Positions 39,536 to 47,211 of a stretch of DNA of 64,000 bases are shown here, in pieces. The stretch's first letter is position 1, and each line of letters begins with the position of its first letter. Below the pieces are notes generated by a model that saw nothing but the letters and a program-made list of their open reading frames with translations, ran no database searches and had not been told where the DNA came from. The stretch is from Paenibacillus_E sp964253085 (GTDB taxonomy: Bacteria > Bacillota > Bacilli > Paenibacillales > NBRC-103111), in the NCBI RefSeq assembly GCF_964253085.1, contig NZ_CAXUQH020000001.1, positions 186,001-250,000 of the forward strand, given 5' to 3'. The translations under genes were made by a program, and so were the position numbers.

Positions 39536-40444
39536 ATGACGATATCCGGGCAAGAAGTAGTTGTGACTGCAGAAGATGTAGCAACACCCAGTAAAACAAA
39601 ACAAATTATTAAGAAAAATGGTCTCGTGCTGAAAAAAAGCTTGGGCCAGAACTTCTTGATTGATCAAAATATATTGAGCAAAATCGTCTTGGCCGCTGAG
39701 CTCGGGCCTACGAAAGCTGCGCTTGAGATCGGCCCCGGCATCGGCGCGCTCACACAGCAGCTAGCCAAGCTCGCTGGCCGCGTGCTGGCCGTCGAGATCG
39801 ATCAGCGTCTGCTGCCCATCCTGGACGAGACGCTGGAGCCTTACCCCCATGCCACTGTCGTTCATGGGGATATCTTGAAGACCAACCTGCCGGAGCTGTT
39901 CCGGCAGCATTTCGAAGGCATGGAAGGCGTCAGCGTTGTCGCCAACCTGCCTTACTACATCACGACGCCGATCATCATGAAGCTTCTTGAAGAGAAGCTT
40001 CCCCTGGAGAATATCGTCGTGATGATTCAAAAAGAAGTGGCCGACCGCATGGCGGCTCGCCCGGGCACCAAGGACTACGGCAGCCTTAGCATTGCCGTGC
40101 AGTTCTATTGCGAGCCGGAGCTTGTCACCATCGTGCCTCGCACCGTCTTTGTGCCACAGCCGAACGTCGATTCCGCTGTCATTCGACTGCGAGTGCGTCA
40201 AACGCCGCCAGTCGAAGTGGCGGACGTGGACTTCTTCTTCGCTGTCGTCCAAGCGTCCTTCGTTCAGCGTCGCAAAACACTCTATAACAACCTCGCGGCG
40301 AGGTTCTTTACGAAAGAGAACAAGCCTGAGCTGGAAGCGTTGCTGCACGGCATTCAGATCGAGCCTTCACGCCGAGGCGAAACGCTCAGCATGGAAGAGT
40401 TCGCACGCTTATCAACGGCACTTCGTGCGCACGGCTGCAAATAA
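39536..40444 (+). CDS. rsmA: 16S rRNA dimethyladenosine transferase (KsgA/RsmA)
   Basis: 302 residues. SAM motif I is LEIGPGIGALTQQLA, the acidic loop AVEIDQRLLPIL, and the catalytic NLPYYITTPI motif IV is present. The N-terminus KKSLGQNFLIDQNIL and the C-terminal VQASFVQRRKTLYNNLA are also family-specific. It dimethylates A1518 and A1519 of 16S rRNA. The ATG has AATGAGGT 7 bases upstream. The middle of the gene is GC-rich. Confidence 0.96.
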   Translation: MTISGQEVVVTAEDVATPSKTKQIIKKNGLVLKKSLGQNFLIDQNILSKIVLAAELGPTKAALEIGPGIGALTQQLAKLAGRVLAVEIDQRLLPILDETLEPYPHATVVHGDILKTNLPELFRQHFEGMEGVSVVANLPYYITTPIIMKLLEEKLPLENIVVMIQKEVADRMAARPGTKDYGSLSIAVQFYCEPELVTIVPRTVFVPQPNVDSAVIRLRVRQTPPVEVADVDFFFAVVQASFVQRRKTLYNNLAARFFTKENKPELEALLHGIQIEPSRRGETLSMEEFARLSTALRAHGCK

Positions 40445-40450
40445 ACCCGC

Positions 40451-40478
40451 ACCAAATGCCTAGTCTCGCCATAGGATA
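40451..40478 (+). promoter_or_regulatory. Putative sigma-K promoter of yabG
   Basis: AC (40451-40452), exactly 17 bases, CATAGGATA (40470-40478), matching the sigma-K pattern AC-N17-CATANNNTA. yabG is sigma-K dependent in B. subtilis. The leader would be short, about 15 bases. Confidence 0.6.
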
Positions 40479-40500
40479 CCCTTAGGAGGGGATTTGTGCG

Positions 40501-41382
40501 ATGAGGCAAGGAGATTTTGTTACCCGTATTTCCTATGGCGGCGACGTCGTGTTTAAAATTGAACGAATTGAACATCTCAAGGCCATTCTGAGGGGTGTCG
40601 ATTTTCGGTTACTAGCAGATGCGCCGCTCACGGATCTGACGAAAACGAATCCTAAGGAGACCTTAGATCATCCACGGTCAAGCTCGCCTGAATTTCGTGA
40701 GTCGCTGCGTCGACTGGCGGTGTCCCAAGTGCAATTGCAGGAGAAGAATCAAATAGCCGTCAACCATAAACAAAAGTCACAACCGACTCATAACAGCTAT
40801 TTTGAAGTGCCAGGGAGAGTCCTACACTTGGATGGCGATCCGAGCTATCTGCGAAAAAGTATGCAGCTCTACGGCGAATTACGCGTACCGGCAGAAGGTT
40901 TCTTCATTCCTGAGGCGCAAATGGCGGAAGCACTGCAAAGATTGCTTCCTCAATATAAACCGGACATTGTCGTCATTACGGGTCATGATGGTATTTTAAA
41001 AAATCGACAAAGCGTGAGCCCAAGTAATCTGTCGAGCTATAAGAATTCCCAAAACTTTGTGAATGCGGTTCGTGTAGCCAGACAATATGAGAGGAATCGT
41101 GATTCTTTAATTATTGTGGCAGGCGCTTGTCAGTCGCATTTCGAAGCCTTATTGCGGGCTGGGGCTAATTTTGCTAGTTCTCCTGCGCGCATACTCATTC
41201 ACGCCTTAGATCCGCTATGCATCGCTGCTAAGCTATCCTATACCCCAACAAGAGAAACAATTTCGATGTTGGATATTATGGATTTGACGGTGACAGGCCT
41301 AGAAGGGCTAGGCGGGGTTGAGACGCGCGGCAGTTATCGGATGGGTGTTCCTGGTATTCAGCACACAGAAGAGTCTGTGTAG
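40501..41382 (+). CDS. yabG: Sporulation-specific protease YabG
   Basis: 293 residues. The family is recognised from QGDFVTRISYGGDVVFKI at the start, the central RVLHLDGDPSYLRKSMQLY, VVITGHDGILKN, and IIVAGACQSHFEALLRAGANFASSP, where the conserved Cys and His lie. YabG is a mother-cell cysteine protease that trims coat proteins such as CotF, SafA and SpoIVA in B. subtilis; CotF-like genes are at 10.2-11.4 kb here. AGGAGGGG precedes the ATG. Confidence 0.93.
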   Translation: MRQGDFVTRISYGGDVVFKIERIEHLKAILRGVDFRLLADAPLTDLTKTNPKETLDHPRSSSPEFRESLRRLAVSQVQLQEKNQIAVNHKQKSQPTHNSYFEVPGRVLHLDGDPSYLRKSMQLYGELRVPAEGFFIPEAQMAEALQRLLPQYKPDIVVITGHDGILKNRQSVSPSNLSSYKNSQNFVNAVRVARQYERNRDSLIIVAGACQSHFEALLRAGANFASSPARILIHALDPLCIAAKLSYTPTRETISMLDIMDLTVTGLEGLGGVETRGSYRMGVPGIQHTEESV

Positions 41383-41466
41383 CTGAATTAGGCGCCCCAA
41401 GAGGACGAAATATGGTTTGTAGACATTTTATACGAGTGAATGCCTACCTGAATTGTGCGATTCAAA

Positions 41467-41526
41467 GAAACGCTTTCTTGTCATGAACTCCGTATGGGAG
41501 GATGACAGAAAGTGTTCTTTTTTTTG
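41467..41526 (+). terminator. Intrinsic terminator after yabG
   Basis: A long imperfect stem, GAAACGCTTTCTTGTCAT with ATGACAGAAAGTGTTC, followed by eight T residues. Confidence 0.85.
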
Positions 41527-41555
41527 TCCTCAGCAGGCTGTTGATCAAATATATG

Positions 41556-41625
41556 AGTTAAAGTTTTACTTTAACTATATTTCTTCATAAACGCTCCGTC
41601 TTTGAAGGACGGCGTAGACGTTTAT
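41556..41625 (+). repeat. Two-hairpin intergenic repeat, copy A
   Basis: Hairpin 1: AGTTAAAGT, TTT, ACTTTAACT (41556-41576, perfect). Hairpin 2: outer ATAAACG (41587-41593) with CGTTTAT (41619-41625) and inner CCGTC with GACGG. The second hairpin shares GACGGCGTA and CGTTTAT, equally spaced, with copy B at 47573-47607, and both copies have a short hairpin ending in ACTTT about 10-16 bases before it. Confidence 0.65.
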
Positions 41626-41757
41626 TTTGCCTGTGTTTGCTCAATGTTCGTAACTTCTAGGGAAGAAGTTTCTCCTTAACTGGAAAAGTGTGAATAATTT
41701 GCGAACATTGGTGACAACCTGAAGGGAGGGGAAATCAGAAAACCTATAAAAATGCCG

Positions 41758-41787
41758 TTGACAACGGGATTATGGTGCTGATATAAT
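41758..41787 (+). promoter_or_regulatory. Upstream sigma-A promoter of veg (P1)
   Basis: TTGACA (41758-41763), 18 bases, TATAAT (41782-41787); both boxes are perfect consensus. Confidence 0.85.
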
Positions 41788-41799
41788 ATTTGACCTCAT

Positions 41800-41828
41800 T
41801 TGACATGATGGGGTGAATGGGTTATAAT
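41800..41828 (+). promoter_or_regulatory. Downstream sigma-A promoter of veg (P2)
   Basis: TTGACA (41800-41805), 17 bases, TATAAT (41823-41828), perfect consensus at ideal spacing, 41-42 bases after P1. Confidence 0.85.
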
Positions 41829-41855
41829 TGACTAGGAAAGAGGTGGTAGTTGACA

Positions 41856-42131
41856 ATGGCAAAAAATGCGCTATTGGAAATCAAACGCAGTTTGGAGCCC
41901 CATGTTGGGCAGAAGATCATGTTGAGAGCGAATGGCGGCCGTCGTAAGACTGTCGAGCGTTCCGGTGTTTTAGAAGAAACCTACCCTTCTGTGTTTATTG
42001 TGAAATTAGATCAAGAATCCCACGCCTTCAAACGAGTGTCATACAGCTACGCCGATATCCTCACCGAGTCCGTCGAAGTTACCGTATGCAACGATGATGG
42101 TCAGGTTCGCATCACTTACATACAGCATTAG
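41856..42131 (+). CDS. veg: Veg protein, biofilm-related
   Basis: 91 residues from the ATG at 41856, matching MAK of B. subtilis Veg; a TTG two codons earlier is ignored. The family core is LRANGGRRKTVERSGVLEET, then YPSVFIVKLDQES and RVSYSYADILTESVEV. In B. subtilis Veg stimulates biofilm matrix genes by acting against SinR. AGAGGTGG lies about 10 bases upstream. Two consensus promoters in tandem suggest very high transcription. Confidence 0.95.
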   Translation: MAKNALLEIKRSLEPHVGQKIMLRANGGRRKTVERSGVLEETYPSVFIVKLDQESHAFKRVSYSYADILTESVEVTVCNDDGQVRITYIQH

Positions 42132-42152
42132 CTTAATAGCGTTCCGATATTG

Positions 42153-42176
42153 AACAGGCCCTTGTGGTCTGTTTTT
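42153..42176 (+). terminator. Intrinsic terminator of veg
   Basis: ACAGGCC pairs with GGTCTGT around CTTGT, followed by five T residues. Confidence 0.82.
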
Positions 42177-42206
42177 GCTTTGTATCTGACCTTTATCTAA
42201 CCTTTA

Positions 42207-42237
42207 GCATAGATCCCTCAAATACTAGGGCATACTA
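42207..42237 (+). promoter_or_regulatory. Putative forespore (sigma-G/F) promoter of sspF
   Basis: GCATA (42207-42211) and GGGCATACTA (42228-42237); the CATACTA core is a perfect sigma-G -10. Spacing between GCATA and CATACTA is 19, one more than usual. Confidence 0.5.
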
Positions 42238-42311
42238 ATAGAAATCGTCATCAATCACTGCTTATGATGGTTGCAGCGTTCATTGTGCGCAAATGATAAG
42301 GAGGATTTGGT

Positions 42312-42701
42312 ATGAGTCGAAGAAGAAGTGTGATGTCTGAGAACTTTAAATACGAGCTAGCGAAGGATCTTGGTTTCTACGATGTTGTACAGCGAGAAGG
42401 CTGGTCAGGGATTCGCACGAAGGATGCAGGGAATATGGTGAAGCGGGCAATTCAAATTGCACAGGAGCATCTGGCCAAGCAATACGTTTCAGCTCCGAAC
42501 AACGTGCAGACCACCCCGTCTAACTATCGTCAGACGACTGCTAGTCAGCCAGCATTTAACGGACAGGGCAATACAAACTATACACCGTCATATAACAGTC
42601 ATCATCAGCAACAAACGGGTCCTATGAATTATCCGCCGACTGGTTACCAGCAGTCTTACCAGCAGTCCGGACAAGGGACGCAACGTCCGTATTACAGCTA
42701 A
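42312..42701 (+). CDS. sspF: Alpha/beta-type small acid-soluble spore protein (SspF-like) with C-terminal extension
   Basis: 129 residues. The first ~60 closely follow B. subtilis SspF: SRRRSVMSENFKYELAKDLG, GFYDVVQREGWSGIRTKDAG and NMVKRAIQIAQEHLAKQ. SspF itself is about 61 residues; here a further ~65 residues rich in Gln, Asn, Tyr, Ser and Pro follow and should be disordered. The protein would coat spore DNA. AAGGAGGA precedes the ATG. Location between veg and ispE is the same as in B. subtilis. Its stop codon lies inside the terminator stem. Confidence 0.92.
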   Translation: MSRRRSVMSENFKYELAKDLGFYDVVQREGWSGIRTKDAGNMVKRAIQIAQEHLAKQYVSAPNNVQTTPSNYRQTTASQPAFNGQGNTNYTPSYNSHHQQQTGPMNYPPTGYQQSYQQSGQGTQRPYYS

Positions 42702-42725
42702 AGCAAATGCTTTAGCTTTTTTTTT
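42696..42725 (+). terminator. Intrinsic terminator of sspF
   Basis: AGCTAAAGC pairs with GCTTTAGCT around a 4-base loop, followed by a long T-run; it includes the TAA stop. Confidence 0.88.
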
Positions 42726-42776
42726 ATGCTTTTGTTATAATATCGGGGTGGCTAACGAGCAAAAGAAGGTGATCGG

Positions 42777-43631
42777 ATGAAGATTTTTGAGAAAGCACCG
42801 GCTAAAATTAATTTGTCTCTTGATGTTTTACATAAAAGGCCAGACGGCTACCATGAAGTTGAGATGGTTATGACGATGGTGGATTTAGCTGATCGGATCG
42901 AAATGCAGGAGATGGCGCGTGACACGATTATCATATCGAGTCAGGCGGGGTATATTCCACTCGATGAGAAGAATCTAGCCTTTCAGGCTGCGCGTCTCAT
43001 TAAAGACCGCTATGACGTCAAACAGGGCGTCTATATTCACTTGGACAAGCGGATACCTGTGGCTGCAGGTTTGGCTGGCGGGAGCAGCGACGCAGCGGCT
43101 ACACTGAGAGGTCTCAACCGTCTCTGGAACCTTAATATCCCAAATGAGGAGCTTCAGGTGCTTGGCGCAGAGCTAGGCTCGGATGTGCCTTTCTGTGTGA
43201 CAGGAGGGACGGCTCTTGCAACAGGGCGTGGCGAGAAGCTGGAGCATATCACGGCTCCACCTCAGTGCTGGGTTGTCCTAGCGAAGCCTCCTATTAATGT
43301 ATCGACCTCAGAGATCTACGGAAAGCTGAACGCGCGTGAAATCAAGCATCATCCTTCCACGGCGGGTGTATTAAGTGCGATACGGGACAAGCAGTTCGAT
43401 CGTTTGTGCGATAATCTAGGCAATGTACTGGAGGAAGTGACGCTGGATCTGTATCCAGAGGTCAGACATCTGAAAGAGTGTATGCAGCGCTTAGGTGCAG
43501 ACGGTGTATTGATGTCGGGCAGCGGGCCAACCGTCTTTGGCCTTGTTTCCAAGGAGGCGAAAGTGCCTCGCATCTATAACGGGCTGCGAGGCTTTTGTAA
43601 GGATGTTTATGCTGTGCGCATGCTGACCTAA
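42777..43631 (+). CDS. ispE: 4-diphosphocytidyl-2-C-methyl-D-erythritol kinase
   Basis: 284 residues, a GHMP kinase of the MEP isoprenoid pathway. KAPAKINLSLDVL at residues 6-18 and the glycine-rich ATP loop PVAAGLAGGSSDAAATL near residues 94-110 are diagnostic, with the third motif LMSGSGPTVFG near the C-terminus. It phosphorylates CDP-methylerythritol. TATAAT at 42731-42736 could be a -10 box but no good -35 is seen. AAGGTGATCGG precedes the ATG. Confidence 0.96.
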   Translation: MKIFEKAPAKINLSLDVLHKRPDGYHEVEMVMTMVDLADRIEMQEMARDTIIISSQAGYIPLDEKNLAFQAARLIKDRYDVKQGVYIHLDKRIPVAAGLAGGSSDAAATLRGLNRLWNLNIPNEELQVLGAELGSDVPFCVTGGTALATGRGEKLEHITAPPQCWVVLAKPPINVSTSEIYGKLNAREIKHHPSTAGVLSAIRDKQFDRLCDNLGNVLEEVTLDLYPEVRHLKECMQRLGADGVLMSGSGPTVFGLVSKEAKVPRIYNGLRGFCKDVYAVRMLT

Positions 43632-43761
43632 AGAAGCTTATTTGAGCCCCGTGATGGGGCTCTTTTTCATCTAAAGGGGTATAATGGAAAGGGAGGATCG
43701 TGAATCCTACTTGATGTTAGATATATGTTAAGTTTGTGTTAACATATTTTTCATGGTTAGC

Positions 43762-43791
43762 TTGAACAAATACGTATAAAAGTGGTATATT
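43762..43791 (+). promoter_or_regulatory. Sigma-A promoter of purR
   Basis: TTGAAC (43762-43767), 18 bases, TATATT (43786-43791). A sequence resembling a PurBox on the minus strand (AAATCCGAATATT, 43799-43811) lies just downstream, so autoregulation is possible. Confidence 0.6.
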
Positions 43792-43826
43792 TTCATTATA
43801 ATATTCGGATTTTGGGGGGTAGTGCG

Positions 43827-44651
43827 ATGAAAAAGTTGAAAAGGAGCGCTAGGCTGGTAGAAATGACACAATATTTGTTATTTCGCCCCCACTCGTTAAT
43901 CCCTTTAACGACTTTTGCCGAGCGTTACAACTCCGCGAAATCTTCCATAAGCGAAGATCTTGCCATCATTAAGGAAGTTTTTGAAGAAGAAGGATTAGGC
44001 GAACTGAATACGCTGGCCGGAGCAGCCGGAGGCGTGAAATTTTCACCGAAGGTACCCAAAGAAATATCACTGAAGTTTATCCAGAACCTATGTTTGCAAC
44101 TTCAACAACCAGAACGGATTCTTCCGGGTGGATATTTGTATATGTCAGATATTATGGGACAGCCCCAGTATTTGAACGAAATTGGCAAAACCTTTGCATC
44201 CGCTTTCGCTGGTCGCGACGTGGACGTGATTATGACCGTTGAAACCAAAGGGATACCGCTTGCTTACGCGACGGCCACCTATATGAATTTGCCTGTTGTT
44301 ATCGTACGTAGAGACAGCCGGGTGACGGAAGGTTCGGCCGTTAGCATTAACTATGTGTCGGGCTCCAACAAGCGGATCCAGACCATGTCATTAGCAAGGC
44401 GCGCACTGAAGGAAGAATCCAAGGTGCTGATCATCGATGACTTCATGCATGTTGGCGGAACGATTCATGGCATGATGGACCTGTTGGCGGAGTTTAAAGC
44501 GACCGTGCAAGGCGTAGGCGTATTCATGGAATCTTGCGAGGCCGAGGAGCAGTTGGTGGATAACTACGTGTCACTAGCTCGGTTATATGGCGTAGACTCC
44601 AAGACGAAACAAATTACGGTAGAGCCTGGCAACTATTTTGATTCGAAATAA
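43827..44651 (+). CDS. purR: Purine operon repressor PurR
   Basis: 274 residues from the ATG at 43827 (GGGGGGT upstream); an in-frame start at 43782 would lie within the promoter. An N-terminal winged helix (RLVEMTQYLLFRPHSLIPL to SSISEDLAIIKEVFEE) precedes a phosphoribosyltransferase-like domain with the PRPP loop VLIIDDFMHVGGTIHGM near residue 201. PurR represses purine genes and is released by PRPP. The order purR-ridA-spoVG matches B. subtilis. Confidence 0.96.
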   Translation: MKKLKRSARLVEMTQYLLFRPHSLIPLTTFAERYNSAKSSISEDLAIIKEVFEEEGLGELNTLAGAAGGVKFSPKVPKEISLKFIQNLCLQLQQPERILPGGYLYMSDIMGQPQYLNEIGKTFASAFAGRDVDVIMTVETKGIPLAYATATYMNLPVVIVRRDSRVTEGSAVSINYVSGSNKRIQTMSLARRALKEESKVLIIDDFMHVGGTIHGMMDLLAEFKATVQGVGVFMESCEAEEQLVDNYVSLARLYGVDSKTKQITVEPGNYFDSK

Positions 44652-44666
44652 AGGAGAACTCTAAAG

Positions 44667-45050
44667 ATGGAACTCATTTCAACTTCAGCAGCACCTGCTG
44701 CTATTGGGCCTTACTCACAAGCGGTAAAACTGGGAAACCTGTTGTTCACTTCCGGACAAATCCCGTTAGGCTTAGATGGTCAAATCGTAGAAGGCGGCAT
44801 CAAGGAACAGGCTGTTCAAGTTTTTGAAAATTTGAAAGGCGTGCTTGAAGCAGCGGGTTCATCTTTCGGGCAAGTTGTGAAGGCCACTGTCTTCTTGAAG
44901 GATATGAACCAATTCGGCGAGCTGAATGAGATCTACGCTACCTACTTCGGTGATCACAAACCTGCTAGATCTACCGTTGAAGTTGCGAGATTACCACGTG
45001 ATGTTTTTGTCGAAATTGAACTAATTGCTGTGATTCCTGTCGAAATTTAA
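44667..45050 (+). CDS. ridA: RidA family reactive enamine/imine deaminase (YabJ)
   Basis: 127 residues. Family signatures are AAPAAIGPYSQAVKLGNLLF, TSGQIPL, and the C-terminal RSTVEVARLPRDVFVEIELIAV containing the substrate-binding Arg. RidA hydrolyses reactive enamines such as 2-aminoacrylate. The ATG follows AAAGGAG and is 15 bases after purR, so both are probably cotranscribed. Confidence 0.95.
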   Translation: MELISTSAAPAAIGPYSQAVKLGNLLFTSGQIPLGLDGQIVEGGIKEQAVQVFENLKGVLEAAGSSFGQVVKATVFLKDMNQFGELNEIYATYFGDHKPARSTVEVARLPRDVFVEIELIAVIPVEI

Positions 45051-45100
45051 CAGAAACATTAAGAACACATTAAATTATCAAAAATTTCAAAAAAATAAGA

Positions 45101-45125
45101 AGGAATTTGCATGGAGATGTTGAAT
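45101..45125 (+). promoter_or_regulatory. Sigma-H promoter of spoVG
   Basis: AGGAATT (45101-45107, within GAAGGAATT), 11 bases, GTTGAAT (45119-45125), fitting RNAGGAWWW and RNNGAAT. spoVG is a classical sigma-H gene. Confidence 0.75.
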
Positions 45126-45168
45126 ATATCACCCAAGTCTCAGAGATGGAAAAAGGTGGTGAACACAA

Positions 45169-45453
45169 GTGCAAATTACAGATGTAAGACTCCGCCGGGT
45201 AAACTCCGAGGGGAGGATGAAGGCGATTGCTTCTATTACCATTGATAACGAGTTCGTCGTACACGACATTCGTGTCATCGATGGCAATAACGGAATGTTC
45301 GTTGCTATGCCGAGCAAGCGAACACCAGATGGTGAATTCCGCGATATCGCTCATCCGATTTCGTCCACGACTCGTGAGAAAATTCAAGCAGCAGTACTCG
45401 CTGAATACGATCGCGCGGCTGTAGAAGAGGAAGTTATTGAAGAAGGCGCATAA
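45169..45453 (+). CDS. spoVG: Septation regulator SpoVG
   Basis: 94 residues from a GTG with AAAGGTGGTGA 8 bases upstream. The family core is QITDVRLRRVNSEGRMKAIA, DNEFVVHDIRVIDGNNGMFV and AMPSKRTPDGEFRDIAHPI. SpoVG binds nucleic acids and influences asymmetric septation and many stationary-phase genes. Own sigma-H promoter and own terminator. Confidence 0.96.
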   Translation: MQITDVRLRRVNSEGRMKAIASITIDNEFVVHDIRVIDGNNGMFVAMPSKRTPDGEFRDIAHPISSTTREKIQAAVLAEYDRAAVEEEVIEEGA

Positions 45454-45464
45454 TTCAGATTATT

Positions 45465-45490
45465 GAGAGAGCCCTTAGGGCTCTCTTTTC
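45465..45490 (+). terminator. Intrinsic terminator of spoVG
   Basis: GAGAGCCC pairs with GGGCTCTC around TTA, followed by TTTTCTTTT. Confidence 0.88.
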
Positions 45491-45585
45491 TTTTCGCAGG
45501 TAATGATGCTATATTGGGGGAAGAACTCATTGTTTAGAGATATAAAGAGAAATCATGAATTCATTATAAAGGAGTTGGATATTCG

Positions 45586-46983
45586 TTGAAGCTCATGGCA
45601 ATTGTGTTGGCTGCAGGACAAGGGAAACGAATGAAATCAAAGCTATACAAGGTGCTTCATCCGGTTGTTGGTAAGCCGATGGTGGGTCACGTTGTGGATA
45701 CGCTGCAACATATAGAAGTAACGCAAACCGTGGTGGTGGTTGGATTTGGTGCGGAGGCTGTAAAAGGCTACTTAGGGGATCGTGCCCAGTATGCGCTGCA
45801 AGAGCAGCAACTAGGAACGGGACATGCGGTGCTTCAGGCAAAGGATCTGCTTGGTGAGGAAGAGGGAATGACGGTTGTCATTTGCGGCGATACTCCCCTT
45901 ATTACAGCAGCTACGCTGAAAGAGACGATTGAGCTGCACCAACAATCGGGTGCAGCGGCGACAATTTTGACTGCGAAGCTAGGTGAGCCTCAAGGCTACG
46001 GGCGTATTATTCGCGGAGAAGACGGAGCCGTTGCTCGAATCGTTGAGCAGAAGGATTGCACACAAGAGGAAGCGGCTGTTCAGGAGATTAACACGGGTAC
46101 GTACATTTTTGATAATCGCAAAATGTTCAATGCACTGGCGTCAGTTACGAACAAGAATGTACAGAATGAGTACTACCTAACCGATGTTATCGGGATTATG
46201 ACCAGCGCTGGCGAAGTTGTGCAAGGTTACTGTATGGCAGATCCAGCTGAATCGATTGGCGTGAACGATCGTGTGGCATTGTCCGAAGCGGAGCAACTGT
46301 TCAAAGCGCGGATTAACCGCGGGCATATGTTGAACGGGGTTACGATTATTGATCCACTGAATACGTACATCGAGAAGGATGTTACGATTGGCGCAGATAC
46401 GGTTCTGCTGCCAGGTACGATTTTGCGCGGAAACACAAAGATTGGTGAGCTTTGTACCATTGGACCGCAAACTGAAATCATCGATTCCACGATTCAGGAC
46501 GAAGTAACAATTAAGCAATCCGTTCTTCAAGAGGCTTATGTGGATAGTGAAACATCCGTTGGGCCATTCGCCTATTTAAGGCCTGGTGCTAAGCTTGGCA
46601 AGCAAGTGAAAGTTGGCGACTTCGTTGAGATCAAAAATGCGACGCTAGGTGAAGGAACGAAGGTTTCTCATTTGAGTTACGTAGGTGACGCGGTAGTTGG
46701 GACGAATGTGAACATCGGCTGCGGTGCCATAACGGTGAATTATGATGGGTTTAATAAAAACCTGACAGAAATCGGCGATAATGCGTTCGTGGGCAGCAAT
46801 GTCAATTTGATCGCGCCTGTGAAAATCGGGGACGGAGCTTATGTGGTTGCTGGCACCACGATTACACATAACGTGAACGAAGGTGATCTAGCTATCGCTC
46901 GTGTACGACAAGAGAATAAAGCGGGTTATGCTGATAAAATTAAAGCGCGGATGAAGGCGAAGAAAGAAAATAAAGGTCGTTGA
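45586..46983 (+). CDS. glmU: Bifunctional GlmU: GlcN-1-P acetyltransferase and GlcNAc-1-P uridyltransferase
   Basis: 465 residues from a TTG (AAAGGAG 11 bases upstream). The N-terminal pyrophosphorylase has LAAGQGKRMKSKLYKVLHP, ICGDTPLI and VQEINTGTY; the C-terminal part is a left-handed beta-helix with hexapeptide repeats and LRPGAKLGKQVKVGDFVEIK plus the active-site region CGAITVNYDG. It makes UDP-GlcNAc for wall synthesis. In B. subtilis prs and ctc follow; here they do not. Confidence 0.96.
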   Translation: MKLMAIVLAAGQGKRMKSKLYKVLHPVVGKPMVGHVVDTLQHIEVTQTVVVVGFGAEAVKGYLGDRAQYALQEQQLGTGHAVLQAKDLLGEEEGMTVVICGDTPLITAATLKETIELHQQSGAAATILTAKLGEPQGYGRIIRGEDGAVARIVEQKDCTQEEAAVQEINTGTYIFDNRKMFNALASVTNKNVQNEYYLTDVIGIMTSAGEVVQGYCMADPAESIGVNDRVALSEAEQLFKARINRGHMLNGVTIIDPLNTYIEKDVTIGADTVLLPGTILRGNTKIGELCTIGPQTEIIDSTIQDEVTIKQSVLQEAYVDSETSVGPFAYLRPGAKLGKQVKVGDFVEIKNATLGEGTKVSHLSYVGDAVVGTNVNIGCGAITVNYDGFNKNLTEIGDNAFVGSNVNLIAPVKIGDGAYVVAGTTITHNVNEGDLAIARVRQENKAGYADKIKARMKAKKENKGR

Positions 46984-47031
46984 TGAACTGCGTGTTAACA
47001 TATACGACGGAGTAGTTAAGCAATAGGAATG

Positions 47032-47132
47032 GAACCTCTTGAGGCGGGGTACGCTAGAAATGAAGTGCTGCCCACTCAGCCTGGTTTACGTGGAAGCGTC
47101 CAGGCTGAGCGAGACCGATAGAGGTTCTTTTT
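47032..47132 (+). ncRNA. Candidate structured RNA/terminator after glmU
   Basis: An 8-bp closing stem GAACCTCT (47032-47039) with AGAGGTTC (47120-47127) is followed by TTTTT. Inside are a perfect 10-bp hairpin CTCAGCCTGG (47075-47084) with CCAGGCTGAG (47100-47109), and a weaker hairpin around 47043-47072 (GGC with GCC, CGCT with AGTG). This gives a three-way junction ending as an intrinsic terminator. I recognise no known RNA class. At least it is a glmU terminator; the branched shape suggests a 3'-UTR RNA or regulator. Confidence 0.5.
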
Positions 47133-47167
47133 CTCGTGCTAGTGCGCCTGCAGCAGTCATAAGACGG

Positions 47168-47202
47168 TTGAAGAGCTGGGAGAGTCACAGCTGTCCCTTC
47201 AA
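47168..47202. other. Second hairpin between glmU and pth
   Basis: TTGAAG (47168-47173) with CTTCAA (47197-47202) and inner AGCTG with CAGCT. No T-run on either strand. It lies between the structured element and the minus-strand small gene. Confidence 0.45.
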
Positions 47203-47211
47203 TGAAAGCGC

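Noticed and set aside
39761..40348. 195-codon minus-strand frame inside rsmA
   Set aside because: It arises from the GC-rich codon pattern of rsmA; no start signal.
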